DNA from: Paenibacillus sambharensis
GTDB taxonomy: Bacteria > Bacillota > Bacilli > Paenibacillales > Paenibacillaceae
DNA length: 64,000 nucleotides
NCBI RefSeq assembly: GCF_003233845.1
Contig: NZ_QKRB01000055.1
Location: 1 to 64,000 of the forward strand
Direction of reading: 5' to 3'
Part shown: one piece after another, positions 52,946 to 62,468 of the stretch
How positions within the stretch are numbered: position 1 is the stretch's first letter
Layout of the letters: every line of letters begins with the position of its first letter
Notes under the pieces: model-generated
Told to the model about the DNA's origin: nothing
The model's input: only the letters and a program-made list of their open reading frames with translations
Database searches by the model: none
Made by a program: the position numbers and the translations under genes

Positions 52946-54100
52946 TTAGGCAGAAGCTGTCTGGGCAGGCTGCAGAATCGCTGCACCGCCTGCCAGCAGG
53001 ACAGCAGCAGCCAGGAGCAATATTCCCAGTTCCATGCCTATCTCGCCAAGCCGTGCGCCCGCTGTCAGCTCCTCTACCGCCTTGATCGCCCATCGCTGTG
53101 GCGTGAAGTAGGACAGTTTCTGCATGAAAGGCGGCATGAGGCCCACCGGCCAGAAGCAGCCGCCAACCATGCAGGTCGGTATGACAATAAGATTATTCAT
53201 ATGACTCATCTGTGCTGTGCTCCGCACAAGGCCCGCTATTGCCGTTGTCAGGCTGACGGCTGTTATCAGGAAGCATTCCAGCACGGCAAACAGCGGCAGA
53301 AGCGGTACGCCAAAATCGTAACCCAGTGCATAGCGGGCGAGAAGAAGAATTGCGGCAAGCTGCAGCGTTCCAAGCATCAGGCAGCCCAGGAAGTTGCCTG
53401 CGGCGATCTCCAGGGAACGGACAGGCGCAGCGAACATGCGCATCATGGTCCGGTTGTTCCGGTCGTCTACGATGCCGCTTACAGCCTGGCTCGCCAGGAT
53501 CAGCATAAACAGGATCATCATGCCGATCACCAGCACGAAGCCGCTGTCCGGTGCCATAACGACCTTCCGCGCTTCCACTTCCACAGCAGCTTCCTGGCGT
53601 GCCTGCTGTACAGCCTCGAAGGTCTGCTCAATTTCCTCTCCGTCCGCCGCAGCAGCAACTGCCGCCGCTGCGGCGAGCCGTTCTGCTTCGTCTTCCAGGT
53701 CCAGCACCAGAGCCGCATTCCACAGCTGCTCACTCTTGCGGTATACCTGAACTTCTTCAGCCTTCCCTTCAAGGAGAAGGCTGGTATATTGCGCCGGAAT
53801 ATGGACGGCGGCATCTGCTTCGCCCGCACTGACTGCCGCTTGCAGCTGCTCAGGTGTCTTATTATCTGTATACTTAATCCCGTACAAAGGCTGGTCTTCG
53901 ATAGCCGACAAGAGCGCTCGCCCGGCATACCCGTTATCTTCGTTCCGAACGAGAATAACAGCTTGTTCACTGGAAGCATGTCCGAACAAGGCGACAATGG
54001 CAGAAATAACTGCAATTGGAATCAGCACGAGTGTAATTAGTCCTTTGCGCGTTCCCGCCGTCCGTCTCATAACACCCCAGGCTATTGTAAGAATGTTCAC
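52946..54100 (-). CDS. ABC-2 type permease (LnrN-like)
   Basis: A 384-residue membrane permease of the ABC-2 type. One N-terminal helix (about 20-42) leads to an extracytoplasmic region of about 150 residues, then five helices toward the C-terminus (LVIGMMILFMLILASQAVSGIVDDR, LLLARYALGYDFG). FTPQRWAIKAVEEL is the motif near the last helices. Its GTG start directly follows the stop of the previous permease (54101). The operon ATPase, permease, permease matches the linearmycin exporter LnrLMN of Bacillus. It should work as a heterodimer with its neighbour. Confidence 0.85.
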   Translation of the reverse strand: MNILTIAWGVMRRTAGTRKGLITLVLIPIAVISAIVALFGHASSEQAVILVRNEDNGYAGRALLSAIEDQPLYGIKYTDNKTPEQLQAAVSAGEADAAVHIPAQYTSLLLEGKAEEVQVYRKSEQLWNAALVLDLEDEAERLAAAAAVAAAADGEEIEQTFEAVQQARQEAAVEVEARKVVMAPDSGFVLVIGMMILFMLILASQAVSGIVDDRNNRTMMRMFAAPVRSLEIAAGNFLGCLMLGTLQLAAILLLARYALGYDFGVPLLPLFAVLECFLITAVSLTTAIAGLVRSTAQMSHMNNLIVIPTCMVGGCFWPVGLMPPFMQKLSYFTPQRWAIKAVEELTAGARLGEIGMELGILLLAAAVLLAGGAAILQPAQTASA

Positions 54101-55234
54101 TTATGCCACCGCCCTTCGGATTCTAGCCAGCATGAGCAGAACACCGCTGGCAGTGATCGCTGCGAGCACCAGCAGAGGCTGCTGCAGTTCGCTCCATGCC
54201 CCGCCGGTCATAACCGTCTTCAGCAGTTCATTGGCCCAGTGATTGATCGTGAAGCGGCCCGCCGTCTCGATTACCGGTCCCAATCCCACCATCATCCCCC
54301 CGCTGAGGAACGTCATAATGACGGTCACCATGGAGAAGACCGACTCGACTGCCTTCCGGCTTCTTACGACCGACGCAACGATAACCGCCAAGCAGATCGC
54401 CGATAAGGAAGTGAGCAGAACGGTGAGCAGTATGACGCCATAGCTGCCTCCCCAATCCACACCGTAAACGTAGCGGGTAAACAGAACAATTACAGCGGAT
54501 TGGATGACCGCGATTATAATATAAGCGATAAATTTGCCAAGCAGGAATGCGTTCAGCGCCAGCGGCAGGGATTGTAAACGCGGCAGCGTTCCATGCTCCT
54601 TCTCTTCTATCATGCTGATGGCAGCAGCCATTCCGGAGAAGAGCAGGAACATAACCAGGTAGGCAGACGCATAATACTGCAGCGAGGATACCGGGCCGAA
54701 CTCTGCGGACCCGCTCGCCACTATAGTCCCTGTCTGTATATATCCGCCTTCCGGTTTCTCCGCTTCGGGGACTCTCACGCCCATTGCTGCTGACAGGTAT
54801 CCGGCTTCAAACTGTCCGGTAAGCTTGCCCAGCATCGTTTCGGCAGCCAGATTCTGTTCAGTCAGCTTGCCTGGATAGGTCACGATTCTCCCGCTGCCTG
54901 CCATAAACTGTTCTGTAAAGCCTTCGGGTACGGCAATGCCGTAATCGCTGGCCCCTGCCCGGACATCCTCCTCAACCTCAGCTTGGGAGGCTGCCATTTT
55001 CACCTGTATAAACCCGCCTGCTGCAGCTGCTTCGAAGAACTCCCTTGACCGCTCGCCGAGCTCCCCGCTATCCCCGACATGCACGGTAACATCAACCGGC
55101 CGAATCGTTGTATCCAGTCCATAGCCCAGCAGAAAGATCAGCAGCAGCGGCAGTACGAAGAGCAGCAGCAGCACTGACCGCATTCTGGTCATCCGCAGCA
55201 GTTCATACCCCGCGGAATACATTGCCGTTCTCAT
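54101..55234 (-). CDS. ABC-2 type permease (LnrM-like)
   Basis: A 377-residue permease with the same plan as its neighbour. A first helix (about 18-38, SVLLLLFVLPLLLIFLLGYGL) is followed by an extracytoplasmic region and a cluster of C-terminal helices (ASAYLVMFLLFSGMAAAISMIEEKEHGTLPRL, then GVILLTVLLTSLSAICLAVIVASVV). EEKEHGTLPRLQSLP is the conserved cytoplasmic loop that contacts the ATPase. It sits 53 bases after the ATPase gene and abuts the second permease gene. Substrate is inferred to be an amphipathic antibiotic or lipid. Confidence 0.85.
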   Translation of the reverse strand: MRTAMYSAGYELLRMTRMRSVLLLLFVLPLLLIFLLGYGLDTTIRPVDVTVHVGDSGELGERSREFFEAAAAGGFIQVKMAASQAEVEEDVRAGASDYGIAVPEGFTEQFMAGSGRIVTYPGKLTEQNLAAETMLGKLTGQFEAGYLSAAMGVRVPEAEKPEGGYIQTGTIVASGSAEFGPVSSLQYYASAYLVMFLLFSGMAAAISMIEEKEHGTLPRLQSLPLALNAFLLGKFIAYIIIAVIQSAVIVLFTRYVYGVDWGGSYGVILLTVLLTSLSAICLAVIVASVVRSRKAVESVFSMVTVIMTFLSGGMMVGLGPVIETAGRFTINHWANELLKTVMTGGAWSELQQPLLVLAAITASGVLLMLARIRRAVA

Positions 55235-55287
55235 TGATTACTCACCCTCTCTTCCTTTGCAACTCAGCCATAAGTCACCAGCTTCGC

Positions 55288-56229
55288 CTATCCATCCCGC
55301 AGAGAGCGGCCGGTCAGCTGAAGGAAGAGACTCTCCAGGTTTGGCTCCTCGCGGGTCAGCTTAAGGAGAGCCAGACCGTGCTTGCCGAGTATGAACAGAA
55401 TGTCCTGCAGATAAGTGCCTGCCTCGCTAAGGCCCAGCTCCAGGGTATGGCCTTCCAGCTCACGCAGCGAGCTGACGCGGGGGTGCCGTCTGATTTCTGC
55501 CACCGCTTCCTCCGAGCTATGGTCTGTCTGAACAATAAGCTTGCTCTCCTGCCCAGTCAGCCGCCGAAGCTCCTCCTTGTCACCCAGCGCAATCAGTCTT
55601 CCGCCATCCATGATACCAACTCTTGTGCTTATCGCTTCAACCTCTTCCATATAATGGCTGGTGTAGATAATGGTTGAACCCAGGCGGTTGAGCGCCCGAA
55701 CCGACTCCAGGATATGGTTGCGCGACTGCGGATCAATGCCCACGGTCGGCTCATCCATAATGATCAGCTTCGGGCGATGCATAATTGCGCAGGCAATGTT
55801 AAGACGCCTCTTCATGCCGCCCGAGAAGGCTGAAGGCCTGCCATTGTCATGACTCAGTAGCCCGGTAAAGTCCAGTGCTTCCTCTACGCGTTCCTTAAGC
55901 TCCCTCCCCCGCAGCCCGTACAGTCTCCCGAAGAAAGCAACATTCTCCCGTGCCGTAAAATGCTCATAGATTGCCAGCTCCTGCGGCACCAGACCGATCC
56001 TGCGCTTGACCTCAAGCGGCCGCTTCGCCACATTATAGCCATCCACCGAAATTGTGCCCCCGTCTGACTTCAGCAGACCGGCCAGCATATGAATCGTCGT
56101 GCTTTTGCCCGCACCATTAGGCCCAAGCAGCCCGAATACTTCGCCTTCGCGGATGGAAAGCGTCAGATGATTGACGCTCATCGCCGTTCCATAGGTTTTG
56201 ACCACTTCTTCAAACTGCACAAACGCCAT
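55288..56229 (-). CDS. ABC transporter ATP-binding protein (LnrL-like)
   Basis: A 313-residue ATPase. Walker A is GPNGAGKST, the Q-loop is in LVPQELAIYEHFT, the signature is FSGGMKRRLN, Walker B is LIIMDEPTVGIDP, and the H-loop is in YTSHYMEEV. The C-terminal 80 residues form a DUF-like domain. It drives the two permeases encoded after it. The operon is divergent from a two-component system 207 bases away, a layout typical of antibiotic detoxification modules in Bacillota. AGTCCCCC-like sequences precede the ATG (GGGGGGAC on minus). Confidence 0.9.
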   Translation of the reverse strand: MAFVQFEEVVKTYGTAMSVNHLTLSIREGEVFGLLGPNGAGKSTTIHMLAGLLKSDGGTISVDGYNVAKRPLEVKRRIGLVPQELAIYEHFTARENVAFFGRLYGLRGRELKERVEEALDFTGLLSHDNGRPSAFSGGMKRRLNIACAIMHRPKLIIMDEPTVGIDPQSRNHILESVRALNRLGSTIIYTSHYMEEVEAISTRVGIMDGGRLIALGDKEELRRLTGQESKLIVQTDHSSEEAVAEIRRHPRVSSLRELEGHTLELGLSEAGTYLQDILFILGKHGLALLKLTREEPNLESLFLQLTGRSLRDG

Positions 56230-56397
56230 CGTAAGTCCCCCCTCAAAATCCCGTTCCTCGTTTCACGCTGCCGTTATCCCGGCATAATGTTACTGTTATT
56301 GTAGCGGCTTGCGGAGCCCGCTGCAGCTGCCCTTGGTCACCAATCCTCACCTTCTTCGCATGACGAAAGTCATATTCGCTTCTGAAAGCATGAGCGT

Positions 56398-56407
56398 ATG
56401 GTATAAT
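56398..56407 (+). promoter_or_regulatory. Extended -10 promoter of the two-component system
   Basis: TGGTATAAT is an extended -10 at 56399-56407, 29 bases before the kinase start. The -35 (TTCTGA near 56379) is weak. A palindrome, ATGAC-GAAA-GTCAT (56360-56373), lies just upstream. Confidence 0.55.
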
Positions 56408-56436
56408 TGATTGATTAAGACAGACCGGAGGAAAGC

Positions 56437-57600
56437 ATGCCAATTCTTGTCTGGGTACGCAATGCACTTATCATACTGCCTGCTGCTGTAACTGTCCTTA
56501 TCACGGACCTGCAGGACTACAGCATCTATATAAGCATCCTGCTAGGCCTGCTCCTGCTCGTTCGCCTCATCGCCTTGCTGCCTTCTGCCGCCACCCTTCT
56601 CCTTCCTGTAGAGCTGGCGGTTCATGGCATATTTGCGGTGTCTTACGACGGCGTCCTCTTCCTGACCCTGCTCTCTAGTCTGATCGCCTCGTTTCAGCAT
56701 GTAAGAAGCCGCTCGTATCTGCTCTTCCTTGGCATTCTGGGCTGGGCTGCCTTGTTTGCAGCCGTACATGGAATGGGGCCTGCACTGCAGTGGTCAGCCC
56801 ATGTATCCTGGATAACCGCAGCTTCCTTACTGCTAGTCATACGTGAGAGTAAGGCCATGGGCAAGCGGCTGGATAGCGAGCTGCTCTCACTCAGCCGCAG
56901 GCAGGAGGAGCTGGAATTTACCCGCAGGCGGGTTATTACAGATGCCAAGGCTGTCGAGCAGCATGCGCAGGCACAGGAACGCAACCGGATCGCGCACGAG
57001 CTTCATGATGATCTTGGCCACCGTCTGATTCGGCTTAAGATGATGATGGAAGCCGGGCTTCAGCTTCTGGATGCCGATCCTGCAAAAGGGCGAGCCATGC
57101 TGGAGCAGGTCCGCGGCCAGCTGGAGGAGAGCATGGAGAACATGCGGCGGACCGTGCGCAGGCTCCGTCCTGTCGGCTCGGAGCAAGCCCGGCAGTACGC
57201 GCTGGACCGGCTGATTGCCGAAGCTGCCAGAGATTTGCAGATCGAGGTCTTCTTCCGGCTTGAAGGGCGGCCTTTCCCGCTGTACCCAAGCCTCGAATAT
57301 ACCCTTTACTGCAACGCTCAGGAGGCCATCACCAACGCCGTCCGTCACGGCAGAGCAGATGAGGTTACCGTCACTGTGCGGTACACACCCGATGCGATTA
57401 TTATGGAAGCAGCCAACAACGGCCGTGTGCCTGACGGCCAAGCCATACGGCGCGGTCTCGGGCTTCGTGCCATGGAAGAGAGGCTCGCCTTGTTCGGAGG
57501 CAGGCTCGAGATCGCGTATGAACCGACATTCCGCATCTTATCGATCGTGCCCTACAGTGAACAAGCAGATTACCATGTAAGAGAGGAGCATACAGGATGA
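56437..57600 (+). CDS. Sensor histidine kinase (HisKA_3, LnrJ-like)
   Basis: A 387-residue kinase. The first 140 residues hold about five hydrophobic helices and no large external loop, so it probably senses ligands in the membrane. The dimerisation box is RNRIAHELHDDLGHRLIRLKM with phospho-His about residue 189, and the ATPase part shows NAQEAITNAVRHGRADEV and GLGLRAMEERLALFGG. It resembles the intramembrane kinase LnrJ. CGGAGG lies before the ATG. It overlaps the regulator gene by 4 bases (ATGA). Confidence 0.9.
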   Translation: MPILVWVRNALIILPAAVTVLITDLQDYSIYISILLGLLLLVRLIALLPSAATLLLPVELAVHGIFAVSYDGVLFLTLLSSLIASFQHVRSRSYLLFLGILGWAALFAAVHGMGPALQWSAHVSWITAASLLLVIRESKAMGKRLDSELLSLSRRQEELEFTRRRVITDAKAVEQHAQAQERNRIAHELHDDLGHRLIRLKMMMEAGLQLLDADPAKGRAMLEQVRGQLEESMENMRRTVRRLRPVGSEQARQYALDRLIAEAARDLQIEVFFRLEGRPFPLYPSLEYTLYCNAQEAITNAVRHGRADEVTVTVRYTPDAIIMEAANNGRVPDGQAIRRGLGLRAMEERLALFGGRLEIAYEPTFRILSIVPYSEQADYHVREEHTG

Positions 57601-58277
57601 TCAATGTGCTGATCGCAGATGATGATCCATTCATCAGGGAGAGCCTGAAGGTAATCCTGGGTCTGGACCCTGAGCTGCATGTTGCAGCGGTATGCGGGGA
57701 TGGCGAGGAGGCGGCCCGGACGGCAGCCGGACATGCGGGGATTGATGTGGTGCTGATGGACATCCGGATGCCTGTCTGTGACGGTGTGGAAGGAACGAAG
57801 AAACTGAAAGCGCTCGACCGGCCGCCAGCCGTGCTGATCCTGACCACCTTTGATGATGATGATTATATTGCGGAGGCAATCCGGAACGGCGCCAACGGCT
57901 ATCTGCTCAAAAATGTCCCGCCCTCCCGCATTATCGCGGGCATCAAGACCGTGTATCAGGGCGAGATGCTCGTTCATCCTGACATCGCCCGCAAGCTTGC
58001 CGGGATGATTGGCGTGCGGACAGATGCTCCCGGGACAGTAGTAAAGCATGCGGTCTTTGAGCAGCATGCCGCCAAGCGCCTGAGTGAGCTCGGACTGACC
58101 GCAGCTGAGCAGTCGATTGTACGACATATCGCCGAGGGACAGTCCAACAAGGAGATTGCCGCCGCTTTGTTTTTGAGCGAGGGGACTGTCAAGAACTATA
58201 TATCCGAAATTCTGAGCAAGCTGGAGCTCCGCGATCGTACGCAAATCGCCATATTTTATTTAAAGATGAAGCCGTGA
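57597..58277 (+). CDS. NarL/LuxR-family response regulator (LnrK-like)
   Basis: A 226-residue response regulator. The receiver domain spans about 1-120 (LIADDDPFIRES, VVLMDIRMPVCDG with the phospho-Asp, LILTTFDDDDY, GYLLKN). The LuxR HTH ends the protein (LTAAEQSIVRHIAEGQSNKEIAAALFLSEGTVKNYISEILSKL). It is coupled to the kinase gene by the ATGA overlap. It probably activates the divergent ABC exporter operon. The palindrome at 56360-56373 is a candidate site. Confidence 0.92.
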   Translation: MINVLIADDDPFIRESLKVILGLDPELHVAAVCGDGEEAARTAAGHAGIDVVLMDIRMPVCDGVEGTKKLKALDRPPAVLILTTFDDDDYIAEAIRNGANGYLLKNVPPSRIIAGIKTVYQGEMLVHPDIARKLAGMIGVRTDAPGTVVKHAVFEQHAAKRLSELGLTAAEQSIVRHIAEGQSNKEIAAALFLSEGTVKNYISEILSKLELRDRTQIAIFYLKMKP

Positions 58278-58365
58278 ACGGCTTGATTCAAGTGTTTATT
58301 GACGATACGATATTGCATAACAAACCGCAGCGGCCAGAGGGCCGACTCAAATAAGGAGTGACAGC

Positions 58366-59016
58366 ATGAATAGCAGAACAGAAGCAGAAGCAGTACCGTT
58401 TACCGGCTTCACGCAGGAGGACTTTGACGTATTTACCATTCCCGGTCTTGAGGCTCGTATGGAGGCGCTTATCGCCCGTGTCCGCCCCAAGCTTCATGTG
58501 CTGGGCGACCGGCTGGCCCCATTCCTCAGCATGCAGTGCGGGGAAGAAATGTTTGCCCATGTGGCCAAGCATGCCCGCCGCACGATCAATCCGCCCAAGG
58601 ACACCTGGGTGGCATTTGCCAATAACAAGCGGGGCTACAAGGCCCATCCGCATTTTCAGATCGGCATGTTCGATACCCACCTATTCATTCAGTTTGCCAT
58701 CATCTATGAAGCGGTCAACAAAGGAGCATTTGCCGCTCATGCGCTGGATAAGCTGGATGAAGTCCGCAGTCTGGTGCCGGGACATTACGTATGGTCAGGT
58801 GATCATACCATTCCCGATGCCACCCCGCACAGCAGCATGCAGGAGGACGAGCTGACCAGCCTGATTCAGCGCCTGCAGACGGTCAAAGCCTCGGAAATTC
58901 TGTGCGGCATTCACATCAAACGTGACGATCCCCTGGCTGCAGACGGTGAAGCGCTAATCGCCAAGGCGGAGGAAACCTTCGAAACCTTGATGCCGCTGTA
59001 CCGCATGTCGTTCTAG
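58366..59016 (+). CDS. yktB: YktB family protein (DUF1054)
   Basis: A 216-residue soluble protein matching YktB/UPF0637 (FTGFTQEDFDVFTIPGLEARM, HVAKHARRTINPPKDTWVAFANNKRGYKAHPHF, GHYVWSGDHTIPDATP). Function is unknown. It starts about 90 bases after the regulator gene with an AAGGAGTGAC site, and ends at a strong terminator. Confidence 0.88.
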   Translation: MNSRTEAEAVPFTGFTQEDFDVFTIPGLEARMEALIARVRPKLHVLGDRLAPFLSMQCGEEMFAHVAKHARRTINPPKDTWVAFANNKRGYKAHPHFQIGMFDTHLFIQFAIIYEAVNKGAFAAHALDKLDEVRSLVPGHYVWSGDHTIPDATPHSSMQEDELTSLIQRLQTVKASEILCGIHIKRDDPLAADGEALIAKAEETFETLMPLYRMSF

Positions 59017-59071
59017 ACTGCGAGGCTGCGAGGGACTAGACAGGCAGCTTGCCTGTTGACGATGCCCGCAT

Positions 59072-59112
59072 AAAGAAGAACCTCCTGCTCTCATGACAGG
59101 AGGTTCTTCTTG
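59072..59112. terminator. Bidirectional terminator after yktB
   Basis: AAGAAGAACCTCCTG pairs with CAGGAGGTTCTTCTT around a nine-base loop (CTCTCATGA). It lies between the convergent yktB and RND pump genes. Confidence 0.88.
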
Positions 59113-59119
59113 TGTTCCG

Positions 59120-62100
59120 TTATGCCGCCAAGCGCTCGATCTTCTGCTCCCGGCGCTGCTTGCCTGATTGGCGGAAGTACATTAATTCATAAATAACAGG
59201 CACGATGACCAAGGTCAGCAACGTTGCGACCGCAAGACCGCCGATGACGACAATTGCCAGCGATTGCGACACGATGCTGCCGCTCTCCGATGTGCCGAAC
59301 ACGAGCGGCAGCATGGCACAGATAGTTGCGATGGCCGTCATCAGGATCGGCCGCATCCGTGTACCGGCAGCTTCCAGCAGTGCTTCACGGATCGTCATTG
59401 TCTCCTCGTTCTGCTTCACCCGGTCAATCAGCACGATGGCATTCGTCACAACGACACCGATCAGCATCAGGGCACCGAACGCCGCGGTAAAGTCAGGCGT
59501 AACACCGCTGATCATCAAGCCCAGTACCGCTCCGATTGCAGCCAGCGGGAGCGAGAACAGAATGGCCAAAGGCGCGCGCAGCGTCCGGAATGTGACCACC
59601 ATGATGAGGTATACAATCATAATCGACACCAGCGCTGTCATACCCAGCTGGGCAAAATCGCTCGCCTGCTCGGCAGAGGCCCCACCGCTCAGAAGCTTAA
59701 CGCCCGCTGGCAGCTCCACTTCATCCACCGCTTTAGTAATCGCTGCACCCACGATAGACAGTTTCTCAGGATCAGCTGCTGCTGTAACGCGGATATACGT
59801 CTCACCGTTCTTATGGTAGTATGTGCTTGGCTCTTCCGACCGGACAAGCTTAGCGACCGATTGGACCGGTGCCGGGCCTTCGCCTGTCATCACCATTAGC
59901 TTGCCAAGCTCGCTCTCCGTTTTGGGGTTCACCACCGGCTCAAGGAATACATCCATCGCAGCTGTCTCCGTCTGAAGCGTTCCGATCGGCATCCGGTTCA
60001 GCATCCCCTGAAGCTGCAGCGCAATGTCCGCCGCTTGAGCCTTGACCGGATCAACCTCGAAGGTATACACCGACTTCTTCTGCTCCTGATTTGTCTTGAC
60101 CTTCAGCACGCCGTCGACGTTTTTGATTTTCTCTGTAATTCGTGCGGCCGCTTCAGACCTTGCTTCCTCAGTTCCGCCCGTCACATCAATATAGACATCG
60201 CTTGAGCTGCCACCTGACATCATGCTCATGGCGCTTGCGGTTAGCTCTGCTCCCGGATACTCGCCTGCCTGCCCTTGTATACGTTCAATCAGCTTGTCGG
60301 CCTCTGCGCCCTTGGTCACTGACAATTGGTAGGTAATCAGCGTGGACGAGCCAACCGAACCCATCTTGGCACTTTCTTCACTATTCCCGAGCGACATCGC
60401 CAGCCACTCGCGCTCAGGCTGGTCAATCAGGAACGCTTCAAGCCTTGCACCTTCCGCAGCCACCTTCTCTTGCGGTGTCTCAGCCGGGTATTCCAGCTTA
60501 ATGAGAAGCGACTCTGCACTCGAAGTATCAAGCGCTCCCTTAGGAAGCAGCACATAGCCGGCAATCGACCCGATGAACAGCAGACTGGCAAGCGTAAGCG
60601 GCAGCCATTTCCGGTTCAGGTTCCAGGACAGAAACGCTGTAAAACGCCGGGATGGCTCATGCTCCTTAAGCGTCGTATTCTTCAGGAACATGGCACTCAG
60701 CAGCGGTACAACGGTCAGCGCGACCAGCAGCGAAGCAAGCAGCGAATAGGAGACCGTAAGCGCGAAAGGCAGCAGGAATGACTGCAGCGAGCCGCGCAGC
60801 AGGCCCATCGGCAGGAATACGGCCACTGTCGTCAGCGTGGACGATGTTATCGCTGTCGCCACTTCTTTGGTGGCATCGGTCACCAGGGTGATCGAGAAGG
60901 CTTCTTTCTGAAGCCTGCGGTATATATTTTCAATCACCACGATGCTGTCATCCACCAGACGGCCGACCGCAACAGCCACCCCTCCGAGCGTAATGATATT
61001 CAGCGTCACACCGGACAGGTGAAGCAGATACAAGGTGATGCCCAGTGATAACGGAATAGACACAATCGTAACGATTGTCGCCCGGAAGTTCCGCATGAAG
61101 AGCAGAATCACGATGGTGGCGAACAGTGCGCCGAGCAGCACCTCGCGAATCATGCTGTTCACGGAGTGGACGACCTGATCAGCTGTGCTGAGCAGCACCT
61201 TAACCTGCACCCCATCCAGCTCTTTCGTCAGCCTGGCAGCTGTCTCCTCGACATCCTTGCCGACAGCAACCGCATTGGCGTTAAGGCCCTTGGATATCGT
61301 AACCAGAAGCGCGTTCTGCCCGTCGATCCGGGTCACCGCATCCTGCTCATTCGTAACCGCTACCTTGGCAACCTGGTCCAGTGTTACACCCGGGGCTACC
61401 GGCAGTTTGGCAAGTGTCGCCGCATCCGGCACATCGGAGACAACCTTCACATTGCCGGAGGCTCCTGAGATCGTTCTCTCCCCGATTGACGCCGACAGAT
61501 CCCTCCCCTGTAGAACACCCATTAGAGCCTGAAATGGCACACCGAATTCAGCAAGCTTTCCCGGATCAGCCGTTACCGACACAGAGGGCTGCGTTTTGCC
61601 GCTGAGCTGCACCTGACCCGCGCCTTCAATCTGCTGCAGCTCTTCCATTACTTTCGACTCGAGCTCCTGCCTGGCCGCATCGCTTAAGCTTTCATCAAAT
61701 ACAATGGTCACCCAGGAGATTGGGATCATCGAGGTATTCAGCTGTACAACATAAGGCTGTGATACCCGCTCAGGAAGTGCCACAGCGTTTACTGCCTTCT
61801 CCACATCCGCTGCCGCCTGCTTCATATCCGTCTTGGAATCAAACATGATGTTCACCTGCGAGAAACCGTCGCCGGATGTGGAATACATGTCCGTCTTTCC
61901 TTTGATGAGGCTTACTGCCTCCTCGATCGGAGCAGTCACCCCCGTCTCCATCGACTTCGCATCGTAGCCCGGACCGATCGTAGTAACCGTTACGGAAGGA
62001 TTATCTGCCTCCGGGAGAAATTCCATCGGCAGCATCAGATAACTGAATACTCCCGCGACAAGCGACATCACCACAACCAGTGACATCGCTGCCTTGTTCT

Positions 62101-62128
62101 TGAAAGACCACTTTGTTAACCAGCTCAT
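59120..62128 (-). CDS. RND-family efflux transporter (SwrC/YerP-like)
   Basis: A 1002-residue RND permease. The plan is N-terminal helix, large outer loop, six helices, second large loop, and a second helix group. Conserved parts are MLPMEFLPEADNPSVTVTTIGPGYD, GGVAVAVGRLVDDSIVVIENIYRR with the Asp pair needed for proton flow, and a C-terminal GALMLIGVVVTNAIVLIDRVKQ. Bacillus SwrC exports surfactin and similar compounds. No membrane-fusion adaptor gene lies beside it, as expected for a Gram-positive. It is expected to export lipophilic drugs or lipopeptides. Confidence 0.92.
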   Translation of the reverse strand: MSWLTKWSFKNKAAMSLVVVMSLVAGVFSYLMLPMEFLPEADNPSVTVTTIGPGYDAKSMETGVTAPIEEAVSLIKGKTDMYSTSGDGFSQVNIMFDSKTDMKQAAADVEKAVNAVALPERVSQPYVVQLNTSMIPISWVTIVFDESLSDAARQELESKVMEELQQIEGAGQVQLSGKTQPSVSVTADPGKLAEFGVPFQALMGVLQGRDLSASIGERTISGASGNVKVVSDVPDAATLAKLPVAPGVTLDQVAKVAVTNEQDAVTRIDGQNALLVTISKGLNANAVAVGKDVEETAARLTKELDGVQVKVLLSTADQVVHSVNSMIREVLLGALFATIVILLFMRNFRATIVTIVSIPLSLGITLYLLHLSGVTLNIITLGGVAVAVGRLVDDSIVVIENIYRRLQKEAFSITLVTDATKEVATAITSSTLTTVAVFLPMGLLRGSLQSFLLPFALTVSYSLLASLLVALTVVPLLSAMFLKNTTLKEHEPSRRFTAFLSWNLNRKWLPLTLASLLFIGSIAGYVLLPKGALDTSSAESLLIKLEYPAETPQEKVAAEGARLEAFLIDQPEREWLAMSLGNSEESAKMGSVGSSTLITYQLSVTKGAEADKLIERIQGQAGEYPGAELTASAMSMMSGGSSSDVYIDVTGGTEEARSEAAARITEKIKNVDGVLKVKTNQEQKKSVYTFEVDPVKAQAADIALQLQGMLNRMPIGTLQTETAAMDVFLEPVVNPKTESELGKLMVMTGEGPAPVQSVAKLVRSEEPSTYYHKNGETYIRVTAAADPEKLSIVGAAITKAVDEVELPAGVKLLSGGASAEQASDFAQLGMTALVSIMIVYLIMVVTFRTLRAPLAILFSLPLAAIGAVLGLMISGVTPDFTAAFGALMLIGVVVTNAIVLIDRVKQNEETMTIREALLEAAGTRMRPILMTAIATICAMLPLVFGTSESGSIVSQSLAIVVIGGLAVATLLTLVIVPVIYELMYFRQSGKQRREQKIERLAA

Positions 62129-62383
62129 ACTAAGCTATCCCCTCTCACTCTTTCCAAATCCGTTATGTATGGTCAGGCGGTATAATCGGTAACCGGATTG
62201 CTCTAATCTGTCTTGTTAGTGCTGCCGTTTTCCGCTTCGCCCTAATGAAAAGCTTACTAGCTTCCCGGCCTGCCCGGAAACATCCAGGGACGGGTTTTGC
62301 CGAAGACTGCAGACGGGTTTGCTTACCGGTCTTCAGGCGGGGAGTGTACAGGACCACAGAAGGACAAGAGGGTGTTAATGGCC

Positions 62384-62434
62384 AAAAAAAAGGCTGTCCC
62401 TTAGAGCAGCCTGCAGCCGCTCTAAGGGACAACC
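62384..62434 (-). terminator. Terminator after the MFS gene
   Basis: GGCTGTCCCTTAGAGC pairs nearly perfectly with GCTCTAAGGGACAACC, and on the minus strand a run of eight T follows. It lies 35 bases after the MFS stop. The other part of the gap (62129-62383) shows no gene that I can support. Confidence 0.85.
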
Positions 62435-62468
62435 TCTTATGGTAGATCACTACCTGAATGCTGTCATG

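Noticed and set aside
53201-54040. Plus-strand frame opposite the second permease
   Set aside because: The minus-strand permease has transmembrane helices and the right operon position; the shadow is His/Gln/Arg-rich without motifs.
62163-62450. A 95-codon minus-strand frame between the RND and MFS genes
   Set aside because: It overlaps the strong terminator at 62384-62434, lacks a ribosome site and has no recognisable content.
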